Positions 1-7,228 are shown, numbered from the stretch's first letter. The stretch is DNA of 15,059 nucleotides from DATJUF01 sp035524095 (GCA_035524095.1 DATKPK010000252.1:1-15059); one strand, 5' to 3'. Notes: a model not told the origin generated them from the sequence alone. A program made the numbers and translations.

Positions 1-762
1 ATCCTTACCGGCGATGACTTCGAGAGCAAGGGCGAGATCACTGACGTTACGGGCCATCGGGCCAACGTGGTCGAGGGACGGGTCGATGCTCATCACGCCG
101 GTGTACGGCACGAGTCCGTAGGTCGGCTTGATGCCCGCGACACCGCACCATGATGAGGGCATGCGAATCGAACCGCCCTGATCGGTGCCGATCGTGATGT
201 CGATCCAATCGTAGAAGAGCGCCGCGCCCGAGCCGCACGATGAGCCGCCTGTGCAATACTCGGGTCGGTGGGGATTGAGGGTCGGGCCGTGGGCGCTGCT
301 GATACCTTCGCCGGAGAGGGCGAAGTCGTCCATCACGAGCGTCGCAACTATTTCGGCGCCCGCGTCGAGCATCCGGGTGACGATGGTGGCATCGTCGGCG
401 GGAACGAAACCTTCGAGAATATGTGAGCCGCCGCAGATGGGAATCCCCGCGATGGAGACGCTGTCCTTGACCGCGATGCGTTTGCCCTTGAGCTTGCCGG
501 TGGCGGCGCCTTTGACCTGAATTTTGCGAACGACGGCGTTGAGAGGATCTTCCTCAGGGGTCGGGCGGCGGCCCGCGTCGCGTTCGCGATAGCGCTGGAC
601 CGAAAGGCTGGTGGGTGCCGGGATCCGATCGATACGATCGAGGAATGCGACGATCGGAGTCATCGCTGACTTAATTGATTCAGCCTCGTTGTCGGTAAGC
701 GTGAAGTGATTTTCTTCGGCGAGGCGTTGGAGGTCTTGCTTGGTAGGCATCGCGATGGGCAT
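1..762 (-). CDS. Amidase-signature family amidase, C-terminal half cut off by the window edge
   Basis: Amidase-signature (AS) serine hydrolase, expected to hydrolyse a carboxamide to acid plus ammonia in the cytoplasm. The 254 visible residues contain the whole Ser-cisSer-Lys machinery: Lys99 in IAVKDS, Ser174 in GGSSCGSGAA and Ser198 in GTDQGGSIRMP. The 75- and 24-residue spacings match those known for the family. The surrounding text, including LVPYTGV and DHVGPMARNV, resembles the nitrile-pathway (Rhodococcus-type) amidases more than GatA, which is inference from memory of those families. Residues 1-80 form the helical N-terminal extension typical of that group. The start at 762 is preferred because GAGGTG lies about 6 bases upstream; an in-frame ATG at 750 is the alternative. 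Odd point: Cys176 sits where the usual signature has Gly or Ser. No nitrile hydratase gene is visible nearby. The natural substrate cannot be told. Confidence 0.93.
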   Translation of the reverse strand, partial: MPIAMPTKQDLQRLAEENHFTLTDNEAESIKSAMTPIVAFLDRIDRIPAPTSLSVQRYRERDAGRRPTPEEDPLNAVVRKIQVKGAATGKLKGKRIAVKDSVSIAGIPICGGSHILEGFVPADDATIVTRMLDAGAEIVATLVMDDFALSGEGISSAHGPTLNPHRPEYCTGGSSCGSGAALFYDWIDITIGTDQGGSIRMPSSWCGVAGIKPTYGLVPYTGVMSIDPSLDHVGPMARNVSDLALALEVIAGKD

Positions 763-881
763 GGGAACACCTCGGGTGTGAGCTTTTTCGATAATCAGTT
801 ATGTCGATGGATTAGAAAATACGATCATGTGGGGGGCGGATGCTAACGCAAACCGAGTAGCGTTGAGGAAGGCGCCAGCAT

Positions 882-1043
882 CTACCGCTGTCGCAAAGAA
901 ATCGCGAGTCCGGCGACCAGACAAGCAAGCCCAATCAGGAAATCGTCAAGTAGTGAGTTGGCGATTACAACGTCAAACCGGCACGCCGCGAGGCATCCAA
1001 CTCCGACGAAGACGAGAATCTCGCCAAATGGCAGCCACTTCAT
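882..1043 (-). CDS. Small two-helix membrane protein of unknown function (53 aa)
   Basis: I do not recognise a family. The 53-residue product starts MKWLPFGEIL. It has two hydrophobic stretches, about residues 8-22 and 32-50, separated by the short polar turn CRFDVVIANSLLDD, and it ends in a basic SLRQR tail. This is the layout of a small helical-hairpin inner-membrane protein. The ATG at 1043 is preceded by a strong ribosome-binding site, GAGGGGG, with 7 bases of spacing; the longer in-frame opening that begins inside hppA has no such support. It lies downstream of the hppA intrinsic terminator, so it is probably transcribed separately or by readthrough. It is followed after 119 bases by the amidase gene in the same direction. 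It could be spurious, but the ribosome-binding site and the clean hydrophobicity pattern argue for a real gene. Confidence 0.55.
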   Translation of the reverse strand: MKWLPFGEILVFVGVGCLAACRFDVVIANSLLDDFLIGLACLVAGLAISLRQR

Positions 1044-1126
1044 GAACCGGCCCCCTCGAGGATTCGTACGGCTATCCGAGAGAAATCTCGTGGATTTACA
1101 ACCGACTGAATCGCGAGCTACATCCC

Positions 1127-1164
1127 AAAAAAATAAAGGCCGGCGCATGAGAGCGTCCGGCCTT
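1127..1164 (-). terminator. Intrinsic terminator of hppA
   Basis: On the minus strand, AAGGCCGG (1164-1157) and CCGGCCTT (1143-1136) form a perfect 8-bp stem. CGC/GCG extends it by three pairs past one bulged base, leaving a 6-base loop. The stem is followed at once by TATTTTTTT (1135-1127). This is a textbook Rho-independent terminator, 22 bases beyond the hppA stop codon. Confidence 0.93.
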
Positions 1165-1185
1165 GGCAAGCGAGTTTGGGTGGCG

Positions 1186-3471
1186 CTAGGCGGCTGCCTT
1201 GGCCGTCTTGGCCCCGGTTTCCTCCTCGGCGATCGAACCACGCTTGGAGAGAATCACAGCGATCGCGAGCATGATAGCCGCGAAGATCGTCACGGCTAGA
1301 GCTGTGCCGGTCAATGCGCCGACCGCGACGGTAGTGAACGGGGCCGCGAGGATCCCCACCAAGTTCATCACCTTGATCATCGGGTTGAGAGCGGGGCCGG
1401 CCGTGTCCTTAAAAGGATCGCCGACGGTGTCGCCGACGACGGTCGCTTTGTGGACGTCAGTGCCCTTGCCGCCGAGGAAGCCGTCCTCGACCTTTTTCTT
1501 GGCGTTATCCCAGTTAGCGCCCGCGTTGGACATAAAGACCGCGAGGAGCTGACCAGTGAGAATCGTGCCGCCGAGGAAGCCACCCAGCGCTCCGGCACCG
1601 AGGCCAAAGCCGACCAACAGCGGTGCGAAGACGGCGAGGATGGCAGGGCTCATCAGCTCTTTCTGGGCCGTGGCGGTAACGATATCGACGCAGCGGCCAT
1701 AGTCGGGCAGTTCTTTGCCTTCCATGATGCCGGGATGCTCGCGGAACTGGCGGCGGACCTCGAAGACGACCTGATAGGCCGCGCGTCCGACCGCTTTGAT
1801 CGCGAACGAGCTGAACAGGAAGGGCACCGCGCCGCCGATCAGCAGGCCGACGAAGACACTGGGTGAATTGATCTGCACGCCGATGTCGCTCAAACGGGCT
1901 TCGTCGATGAAAGAGCGGAAGAGCGAGACGGCTGCGATGACGGCGGTCGCGATTGCCAAGCCCTTGGTCAACGCCTTGGTGGTGTTGCCGATTGCGTCCA
2001 TCCAGGAGAGGGTCCGTGAGGCTTCTTCCTGATGCACGCCGCCCATCTCGAAGATGCCGTGGGCGTTATCGGTGATGGGTCCGTAGGTATCCATCGCGAG
2101 GATGAAGCCAGTGGTGGTCAGCAGCCCGAGACCGGTGAGAGCGATGCCGTAGAACTGCAGCGCGGTGGATTCGTGGAAGATTACGACCGCGCCGATAATC
2201 ACGGCGACGATCACCATCAGGGCCCAGACCGATGATTCAAGGCCCTCGCCGAGACCGGAGAGGATCAGGGTAGCTGGGCCGGTGCGTGCGGAGTTGGCGG
2301 TTTCGGTCACGGGACCTTTATCGGGATGTGTGAAATAGTTCGTCAGCCAGAGCGTAAGAATCGAAAGGACAATGCCGAGTGAAGCGGTGATGCCGAAACG
2401 CCAATCGGGGCGGCCGTCGGGGCCGGTCATGTAGAAATAATTGACGATGAAAAAGCCGATAATCGAGGCGAATGACGAGGTGTAATAGCCGGCGTTGATC
2501 GGGCGCATCGGATCGCGCATCTCGGAGCCGACGGGAACGCGGACAGCCATGATACCGAGAATCGAGGAGAAGACGCCGACACCACGCAAAATGAGAGCGA
2601 AGATAATGAGCTTCATCGCGAAGGCGCTGGCGCCCGCGATACCGCCGTAGGCAGAGATGAAACCAGGATCTTCAAGGGCGTAGGCGGCGAGGATGATCGC
2701 GGCGACTAAGGTAACTTCGTAGGACTCGAAGACGTCTGCCGCCATGCCGGCGCAATCGCCAACGTTGTCGCCGACGTTGTCGGCGATGGTGGCGGCGTTG
2801 CGTGGATCGTCTTCGGGGATACCGGCCTCGATTTTACCGACGAGGTCGCCGCCGACGTCCGCGGCTTTAGTGAAGATACCGCCGCCGACACGCATGAAGA
2901 GTGCGGCTAGCGAGCCACCGAAGCCGAAGCCAACCAGAACCTTCATCGCGTTCTGCTGGAAGATCAAGAAGATGACGGTAGCGCCGAGCAGGCCGAGTCC
3001 GACGGTAAACATGCCGGAGACGCCGCCTGCCTTGAAAGCCAGTTCCATCGCGTCCTTGAAGCTGGTGATAGCGGCGTTGGCGCTGCGGACGTTACCGCGA
3101 ACCGCGAGCCACATCCCGACGAAGCCCGCACCATAAGACGCGCTGACGCCGAGGATGAAAGCGAAGGCGATACCGAACGAAAGCCCGAGGTTGTCAGGGT
3201 AAACGTTACGGTACATCAGAAAGAGGGCAACGGCGATGATGACGACGAAGAAAATCATCGTCTTCACCTGGCGCTTGAGGTAAGCCATCGAACCCTCGTA
3301 GACCGCGTCAGCCACGTCGGTCATCGATTTGGGTCCGGGGTCGGCATTTAAGACGACTCGTACTAGCCACCATCCATAGGCTAGCGACACCAAGGCCGTG
3401 CCGAGTACGCACCACAGAATTGTGAGCTGCGAGCCGGTCAGGGCTGGAAGAACGATCTTTGCTTCGCTCAT
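1186..3471 (-). CDS. hppA: Membrane-bound proton-translocating pyrophosphatase, K+-independent type
   Basis: Integral membrane enzyme that hydrolyses cytoplasmic pyrophosphate and pumps H+ out across the inner membrane. At 761 residues and about 16 hydrophobic segments it has the usual family size. Diagnostic motifs are the substrate/Mg2+ loop DVGGDLVGKIE at 205-215, the Asp-rich DNVGDNVGDCAGMAADVFE near 231-249, and the C-terminal GKGTDVHKATVVGDTVGDPFKDTAGP. The family's K+-dependence switch reads GNTTKALT: Lys499 and Thr502 occupy the positions that are Ala in K+-dependent members, so this should be a K+-independent pump. The start at 3471 has AGGAG 11 bases upstream inside a small hairpin loop. 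The gene diverges from tig and ends at an intrinsic terminator. Na+ pumping is the alternative activity in the superfamily but belongs mainly to the K+-dependent branch. Confidence 0.97.
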   Translation of the reverse strand: MSEAKIVLPALTGSQLTILWCVLGTALVSLAYGWWLVRVVLNADPGPKSMTDVADAVYEGSMAYLKRQVKTMIFFVVIIAVALFLMYRNVYPDNLGLSFGIAFAFILGVSASYGAGFVGMWLAVRGNVRSANAAITSFKDAMELAFKAGGVSGMFTVGLGLLGATVIFLIFQQNAMKVLVGFGFGGSLAALFMRVGGGIFTKAADVGGDLVGKIEAGIPEDDPRNAATIADNVGDNVGDCAGMAADVFESYEVTLVAAIILAAYALEDPGFISAYGGIAGASAFAMKLIIFALILRGVGVFSSILGIMAVRVPVGSEMRDPMRPINAGYYTSSFASIIGFFIVNYFYMTGPDGRPDWRFGITASLGIVLSILTLWLTNYFTHPDKGPVTETANSARTGPATLILSGLGEGLESSVWALMVIVAVIIGAVVIFHESTALQFYGIALTGLGLLTTTGFILAMDTYGPITDNAHGIFEMGGVHQEEASRTLSWMDAIGNTTKALTKGLAIATAVIAAVSLFRSFIDEARLSDIGVQINSPSVFVGLLIGGAVPFLFSSFAIKAVGRAAYQVVFEVRRQFREHPGIMEGKELPDYGRCVDIVTATAQKELMSPAILAVFAPLLVGFGLGAGALGGFLGGTILTGQLLAVFMSNAGANWDNAKKKVEDGFLGGKGTDVHKATVVGDTVGDPFKDTAGPALNPMIKVMNLVGILAAPFTTVAVGALTGTALAVTIFAAIMLAIAVILSKRGSIAEEETGAKTAKAAA

Positions 3472-3664
3472 CGACCTACTGTCTCCTGAGTACAGTGAAA
3501 TGCGACGCTGGCGGTGTTCGCGGGCTGTCGCTGCTTTGCCTCGAACAATCCCCTTGAGGCTAGCTGATTAACTGGCGCAGTTTAGGTTTTCCACGGCATG
3601 AAGTCCAGCTTATCTATGGCCTTCCAAACAGCCCGCCGCGGACCTTCAATCCGTGGTGGCGGGT
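3472..3664 (-). promoter_or_regulatory. Putative structured 5' leader of hppA with competing stems
   Basis: This is the minus-strand leader between the predicted start of transcription (about 3664) and the hppA ATG. Visible inverted repeats: a first hairpin at 3663-3632 (CCCGCC with GGCGGG, plus an inner 5-bp stem); a 9-bp perfect pair GCGGGCTGT (3636-3628) with ACAGCCCGC (3528-3520) closing about 99 bases; and inside it AGCTG/CAGCT (3610-3606/3566-3562), AACTG/CAGTT (3582-3578/3574-3570) and GCCTC/GAGGC (3560-3556/3542-3538). The first hairpin and the 9-bp stem share bases 3632-3636, so they exclude each other. ACTGT/ACAGT (3496-3492/3482-3478) brackets the AGGAG ribosome-binding site. I cannot match it to a known riboswitch class. 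The 5-bp stems alone could be chance. Confidence 0.35.
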
Positions 3665-3670
3665 ACGGTC

Positions 3671-3697
3671 AGGATAGCACGGGATAACTTGTGTCAA
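3671..3697 (-). promoter_or_regulatory. Candidate sigma70-type promoter for hppA
   Basis: On the minus strand a perfect -35 box TTGACA (3697-3692) is followed after 15 bases by TATCCT (3676-3671), which is preceded by TGC, giving an extended -10. The spacer is two bases short of ideal, but the extended -10 compensates. Transcription would begin near 3664, giving an hppA leader of about 190 bases. Confidence 0.5.
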
Positions 3698-3825
3698 TCG
3701 AAAAAAGTAACCAAGCAGGGAGGCTGGGGCGTCGCGAGGCGCTGAGCATCGTCGATTAGAGGTTAGGCCGGCGGGTTGCATTGTTGATTGTGGCGGCGTG
3801 CTTATGTTTAGCTGAGACCACTGCG

Positions 3826-5178
3826 ATGAATGTAAATATCGAAACTACTTCCGCGCTGCGGCGCAAGATGACGATCGAGCTGGAGAGCGGCGAGATCAAT
3901 CGGGAATTGGACCGCGCTTACAATGAGTTGAAGCGATCGGTGGTGCTCAAGGGCTTTCGTCCGGGGCATGCGCCGCGCAACCTGCTGGAGCGGTTCTTCG
4001 GCGACCAGATCCGCGGCGACGTGATCCAAAAGCTGGTCAAGGAATACACCGGCAAGGCGCTCGAAGAGAACGATCTAACGCCTATCGTCGATCCGGAGAT
4101 CGTCACTGAGGAGACGGACCTCAAGAACGCCGCGCTCAAGTTCAGCGCCGTCTTCGACCTCAAGCCCGAGTTCGTGGTGAAGGACTATCAGGACCTGAAG
4201 GTGCAGCGAGCAACGCCGGAAGTGCCGGAGAGCGACGTGGATAACACGCTCGAACGGATGCGTGAGCGGCGCGGCGTGCTGCGCAAGGTCGAAGGACGCA
4301 CGATTGTCGAACCGAATGACTTTGTGATCGCGGCCTTCGAGGGCTATGCGGACGGCGAACCGGTAACGGGCACCAAGTTCGATGAGCGCCTGCTGCGGGT
4401 AGCAAAGGACAGCCTGGCGCACGGGCTGGACGAGGTCTTGGCTGGGGCGGAAATCGGAGCGGAAGCGCGCAAAGAGCGTGACTATCCAGCGGACTACGCC
4501 GAAAAAGATCTGGCGGGCAAGAAAATCGAGTGGCGCGCGACAGTCAAAGAGATCTACGAGCGCGTGCTGCCGCAGCTTGATGATGAGTTTGCCAAAGACG
4601 AAGGCGCCGAAGATCTCGCGGCGTTGCGAGTGACCGTCCGCAAAGAGCTGGAAGCGGCGGCCGAGCGCGAGGCCGATTCGCGTGCGCGCCAGGGGCTGCT
4701 CGACCTCATAATCGAGCGTAACACGGTGGAAGTGCCGGAATCGCTCGTCGCGCGCGAGCAGCGATTGATCGAGCATGAGTTGGCGTCCGCATACGAGGCC
4801 GGCGGGGTGCCGCATGAGGCGGCGCTCGCCAGGATTCGTGAGAATCCAGACGAGATCAAGACACAGGCGGAGAAACGAGCACGGGCGGCAATGGTGGTAG
4901 ATGCGATCGCCGACCAGGAGAGTGTCGACGTTACAGATGACGAAGTGGGCGATCGCGTGGGGATGATTGTCACTGGCGCGGGTCGTTCGCGTGACAGAGT
5001 TGCGGAGCATTATTCACATGAGGAAAACCGCGCGTCGCTTAAGCAAGTTATGCGGCGCGAGAAGACGCTCGATCAGCTTTTGAAGCGGGCGCAGGCGAGC
5101 GCGGAGACTGACGAAAGCGCGTCAGCTGAGACGGGGCAGAACGCGCCTTCGACGACGGGCGAAGCGGCGGACTCTTGA
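3826..5178 (+). CDS. tig: Trigger factor, ribosome-associated chaperone and peptidyl-prolyl isomerase
   Basis: Ribosome-bound chaperone that meets nascent chains at the exit tunnel; it also catalyses proline cis/trans isomerisation. The 450 residues show the usual three domains. The N-terminal ribosome-binding domain is at 1-115, with docking motif GFRPGHAP at 43-50 (His48 where Lys is common). The FKBP-type domain is about 160-248, from DFVIAAFEGYADGEP to GKKIEWRATVKEI. The helical substrate-cradle domain follows, with an Ala/Glu/Ser/Thr-rich disordered tail from about 424. I start at ATG 3826 (MNVNIETTS), which matches the family N-terminus; the opening can be extended in frame to a TTG at 3781, but those 15 residues look unlike any trigger factor. 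The ribosome-binding site is weak (GAGA, about 8 bases upstream). First gene of the tig-clpP-clpX-lon-hup group. Confidence 0.96.
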   Translation: MNVNIETTSALRRKMTIELESGEINRELDRAYNELKRSVVLKGFRPGHAPRNLLERFFGDQIRGDVIQKLVKEYTGKALEENDLTPIVDPEIVTEETDLKNAALKFSAVFDLKPEFVVKDYQDLKVQRATPEVPESDVDNTLERMRERRGVLRKVEGRTIVEPNDFVIAAFEGYADGEPVTGTKFDERLLRVAKDSLAHGLDEVLAGAEIGAEARKERDYPADYAEKDLAGKKIEWRATVKEIYERVLPQLDDEFAKDEGAEDLAALRVTVRKELEAAAEREADSRARQGLLDLIIERNTVEVPESLVAREQRLIEHELASAYEAGGVPHEAALARIRENPDEIKTQAEKRARAAMVVDAIADQESVDVTDDEVGDRVGMIVTGAGRSRDRVAEHYSHEENRASLKQVMRREKTLDQLLKRAQASAETDESASAETGQNAPSTTGEAADS

Positions 5179-5224
5179 GCCGCAAAGCCGCAAATCGAGA
5201 AGGATATTTGGCTACGGCGGAAGG

Positions 5225-5245
5225 CCGCCTGAACGGGTTAGGCGG
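5225..5245 (+). terminator. Weak hairpin between tig and clpP, possible attenuator or terminator
   Basis: CCGCCT (5225-5230) and AGGCGG (5240-5245) form a 6-bp stem with a 9-base loop, 46 bases beyond the tig stop. It is followed by TTGCCCGTATTTT, so the T-run is broken and 8 bases away. It may lower readthrough from tig into clpP. The stem is short and the call is tentative. Confidence 0.3.
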
Positions 5246-5274
5246 TTGCCCGTATTTTACAAACCGGTTAGGAT
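5246..5274 (+). promoter_or_regulatory. Candidate sigma70-type promoter for clpP-clpX
   Basis: TTGCCC (5246-5251), a 17-base spacer and TAGGAT (5269-5274) give four of six consensus matches in each box at the ideal spacing. It sits in the 187-base tig-clpP gap, directly after a hairpin. No clear heat-shock (CTTGAA/CCCCAT) promoter is visible. Transcription would start near 5281 and give a leader of about 85 bases. Confidence 0.3.
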
Positions 5275-5365
5275 TTCTTTAATGCGCAAGCTATGGCTCG
5301 CGTAGCCTGCTGGAGCCCGTCGGGGGTCCTGGGATTCCGCTTCGGCCGGGGAGATTTCATGCACC

Positions 5366-5962
5366 ATGAGTAACCTGGTTCCGATGGTGGTTGAGCAGAC
5401 CGGGCGTGGCGAGCGCGCTTACGATATCTATTCGCGGCTGCTAAAGGACCGGATTATATTTTTGGGGCATCCGGTCAATGACGACATCGCCAATCTGATC
5501 ATCGCGCAATTTCTTTTTCTGGAGTCGGAGGACCCGGAGAAAGAGATCAGCTTTTACGTAAACTCGCCCGGTGGATCGGTAACCGCTGGACTCGCGATCT
5601 ACGATACGATGCAATTCATCCGCCCGTCGGTTTCGACGCTATGCCTGGGGCAGGCGGCCAGTATGGCGGCGGTGCTGTTGCTGGCGGGGACGAAGGGGCG
5701 GCGCTATGCGCTGCCGCATTCGCGGATAATGATTCATCAGCCGCTTGGCGGTGCGCAGGGGCAAGCGACAGACATCGAAATCCAGGCGCGCGAGATTTTG
5801 CGCGCACGCGAGACGTTGAACAATATCATCATGCGGCATACGGGCCAGCAGCTCCGAAAGATCGAAAAGGACACCGAGCGCGATATGTTTCTCAATCCGG
5901 CACAAGCAGTTGAATACGGCTTGATTGATGAGGTAATCGTAAGCCGGAGGTCCTCCAGATGA
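5366..5962 (+). CDS. clpP: ATP-dependent Clp protease proteolytic subunit
   Basis: Serine peptidase that assembles into the double-heptamer degradation chamber and works with ClpX or ClpA in the cytoplasm. At 198 residues it has family length. The catalytic triad is complete: Ser99 in GQAASMA, His124 in IMIHQPLGG and Asp173 in TERDMF. The oxyanion-hole segment NSPGGSV is at 66-72. The N-terminus MSNLVPMVVEQT contains the conserved LVPMVVEQ stretch of the axial pore. The start at 5366 has GGGGAG about 12 bases upstream, a rather long spacing; another ATG at 5359 in a different frame reads only four codons and ends within the clpP start region. The clpX gene follows after 15 bases, so the two are certainly cotranscribed and supply the two halves of ClpXP. 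Confidence 0.98.
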   Translation: MSNLVPMVVEQTGRGERAYDIYSRLLKDRIIFLGHPVNDDIANLIIAQFLFLESEDPEKEISFYVNSPGGSVTAGLAIYDTMQFIRPSVSTLCLGQAASMAAVLLLAGTKGRRYALPHSRIMIHQPLGGAQGQATDIEIQAREILRARETLNNIIMRHTGQQLRKIEKDTERDMFLNPAQAVEYGLIDEVIVSRRSSR

Positions 5963-5977
5963 ACCGCGGGAGGGATT

Positions 5978-7228
5978 ATGGCCAAACATGACGACCGCTC
6001 GGGGAATCTTGTGTGCTCGTTCTGCGGCAAGAGCCAGGACGAAGTACGCAAGCTTATAGCCGGGCCCACCGTCTATATTTGTGACGAATGTATAGACCTC
6101 TGCAACGACATAATTGCAGAGGAGACTGATAACGAAGAAGCCTTCAGCCAAAGCTCGGCGGTACCGAAGCCGGCCGAAATCAAGCGCGTACTCGACCAAT
6201 ACGTGATTGGCCAAGAACGGGCCAAAAAAATCCTCTCAGTGGCCGTCCATAACCACTACAAGCGAATCGACTCGCAGATGGTTACTGGCGATGTCGAACT
6301 GCAAAAATCCAACATTCTTCTGATCGGACCTACCGGCGTCGGCAAGACCCTGCTGGCGCAAACGCTCGCGCGCTTTCTGCAGGTGCCATTCACGATCGCC
6401 GATGCGACCTCGCTGACGGAAGCGGGGTACGTTGGTGAGGACGTCGAAAATATAATTCTGTCGTTGCTGCAGAATGCCGATTACGACATCGAGCGGTGCC
6501 AGCGAGGGATCGTTTACATCGACGAGATCGACAAGATCGCACGCAAGGGCGACAACCCATCGATTACGCGAGACGTGTCGGGCGAAGGTGTCCAGCAGGC
6601 GCTCCTAAAGATTGTCGAAGGGACGATGGCGAGTGTGCCGCCGAAGGGTGGCCGGAAGCATCCGCAGCAAGAATTCCTGCAGGTAGACACGACGAACATC
6701 CTGTTCATTTGTGGCGGCGCTTTTGTCGGTCTGGATGATATTATCCGGCGGCGGATCGCCGGCAAGACGATGGGCTTTCGCGCGGACTTGAGCCATCGCG
6801 ATCCGCGCACCGTATCTGAACTGCTTAATCTGGTGCAGCCGGAGGACCTGCTAAAATTCGGATTGATTCCCGAATTTGTCGGACGCCTACCCGTTATCGC
6901 GACGCTCGGCGAGCTCGATGAAGACGCGCTGGTGCGGATTCTCACTGAGCCCAAGAATGCGCTGGTGCGCCAATATCAGAAATTGTTCGACATGGAGAAT
7001 GTCCACCTTAAATTCACGCCTGGGGCGTTGAAGGCGATCGCGCGCGAGGCGCTCAAGCGCAAGTCAGGTGCGCGTGGCTTACGTGCTATAATGGAAGCCA
7101 TCATGGTGGACCTGATGTACGAAATACCGTCGCAGCCCAATATCAAGGAGGTGATGATCTCAGAGGAGGTTGTGACTCAGAAGGAGCAGCCCCTGCTGGT
7201 CTACCAGAAGACCGCTGAAACGGCTTAA
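5978..7228 (+). CDS. clpX: ATP-dependent Clp protease ATP-binding subunit ClpX
   Basis: AAA+ unfoldase that recognises tagged substrates, unfolds them and threads them into ClpP. The 416 residues contain the N-terminal C4 zinc-binding domain (Cys13, Cys16, Cys35, Cys38), Walker A GPTGVGKT at 117-124, pore-1 loop GYVG at 150-153, Walker B IVYIDEID at 178-185, an RKH loop at 226-228, and the sensor-2 region GARGLRAIME near 368. The ClpP-docking tripeptide, usually IGF or LGF, reads Met265-Gly-Phe here, a conservative change. A GGGAGGG ribosome-binding site stands 4-5 bases before the ATG. The gene lies 15 bases after clpP and 25 bases before lon. Confidence 0.98.
   Translation: MAKHDDRSGNLVCSFCGKSQDEVRKLIAGPTVYICDECIDLCNDIIAEETDNEEAFSQSSAVPKPAEIKRVLDQYVIGQERAKKILSVAVHNHYKRIDSQMVTGDVELQKSNILLIGPTGVGKTLLAQTLARFLQVPFTIADATSLTEAGYVGEDVENIILSLLQNADYDIERCQRGIVYIDEIDKIARKGDNPSITRDVSGEGVQQALLKIVEGTMASVPPKGGRKHPQQEFLQVDTTNILFICGGAFVGLDDIIRRRIAGKTMGFRADLSHRDPRTVSELLNLVQPEDLLKFGLIPEFVGRLPVIATLGELDEDALVRILTEPKNALVRQYQKLFDMENVHLKFTPGALKAIAREALKRKSGARGLRAIMEAIMVDLMYEIPSQPNIKEVMISEEVVTQKEQPLLVYQKTAETA
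7084..7092 (+). promoter_or_regulatory. Extended -10 element inside clpX, possible lon promoter
   Basis: TGCTATAAT, a perfect extended -10 hexamer (TATAAT at 7087-7092), lies in the 3' part of clpX about 162 bases before the lon start. Seventeen bases upstream is TCAGGT, a poor -35. Extended -10 promoters can work without one. The same bases encode Arg-Ala-Ile-Met of the ClpX sensor-2 region, so chance is possible. Confidence 0.25.

Noticed and set aside
763..881. Nested inverted repeat GATGCT-AACGC / GCGTT-AGCATC at 839-882
   Set aside because: The arms are 6 and 5 bp with a 12-base bulge between them and no T-run. It may be chance and gives no clear call.
882..1241. 119-residue version of the small membrane protein starting inside hppA
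   Set aside because: The first 66 residues run through the hppA terminator and are Arg/Pro-rich. The ATG at 1043 has the ribosome-binding site and the hydrophobic protein begins there.
3781..3825. TTG start that would add 15 residues to trigger factor, giving a signal-like LIVAACLCLAETTA
   Set aside because: Trigger factor is cytoplasmic and begins at the MNVNIETTS-like sequence in its family. The TTG lacks a ribosome-binding site.
4075..5010. Long minus-strand frame (311 residues) opposite tig
   Set aside because: It lies wholly within the trigger factor gene, whose protein is clear from motifs. Long antisense frames are expected in GC-rich genes.
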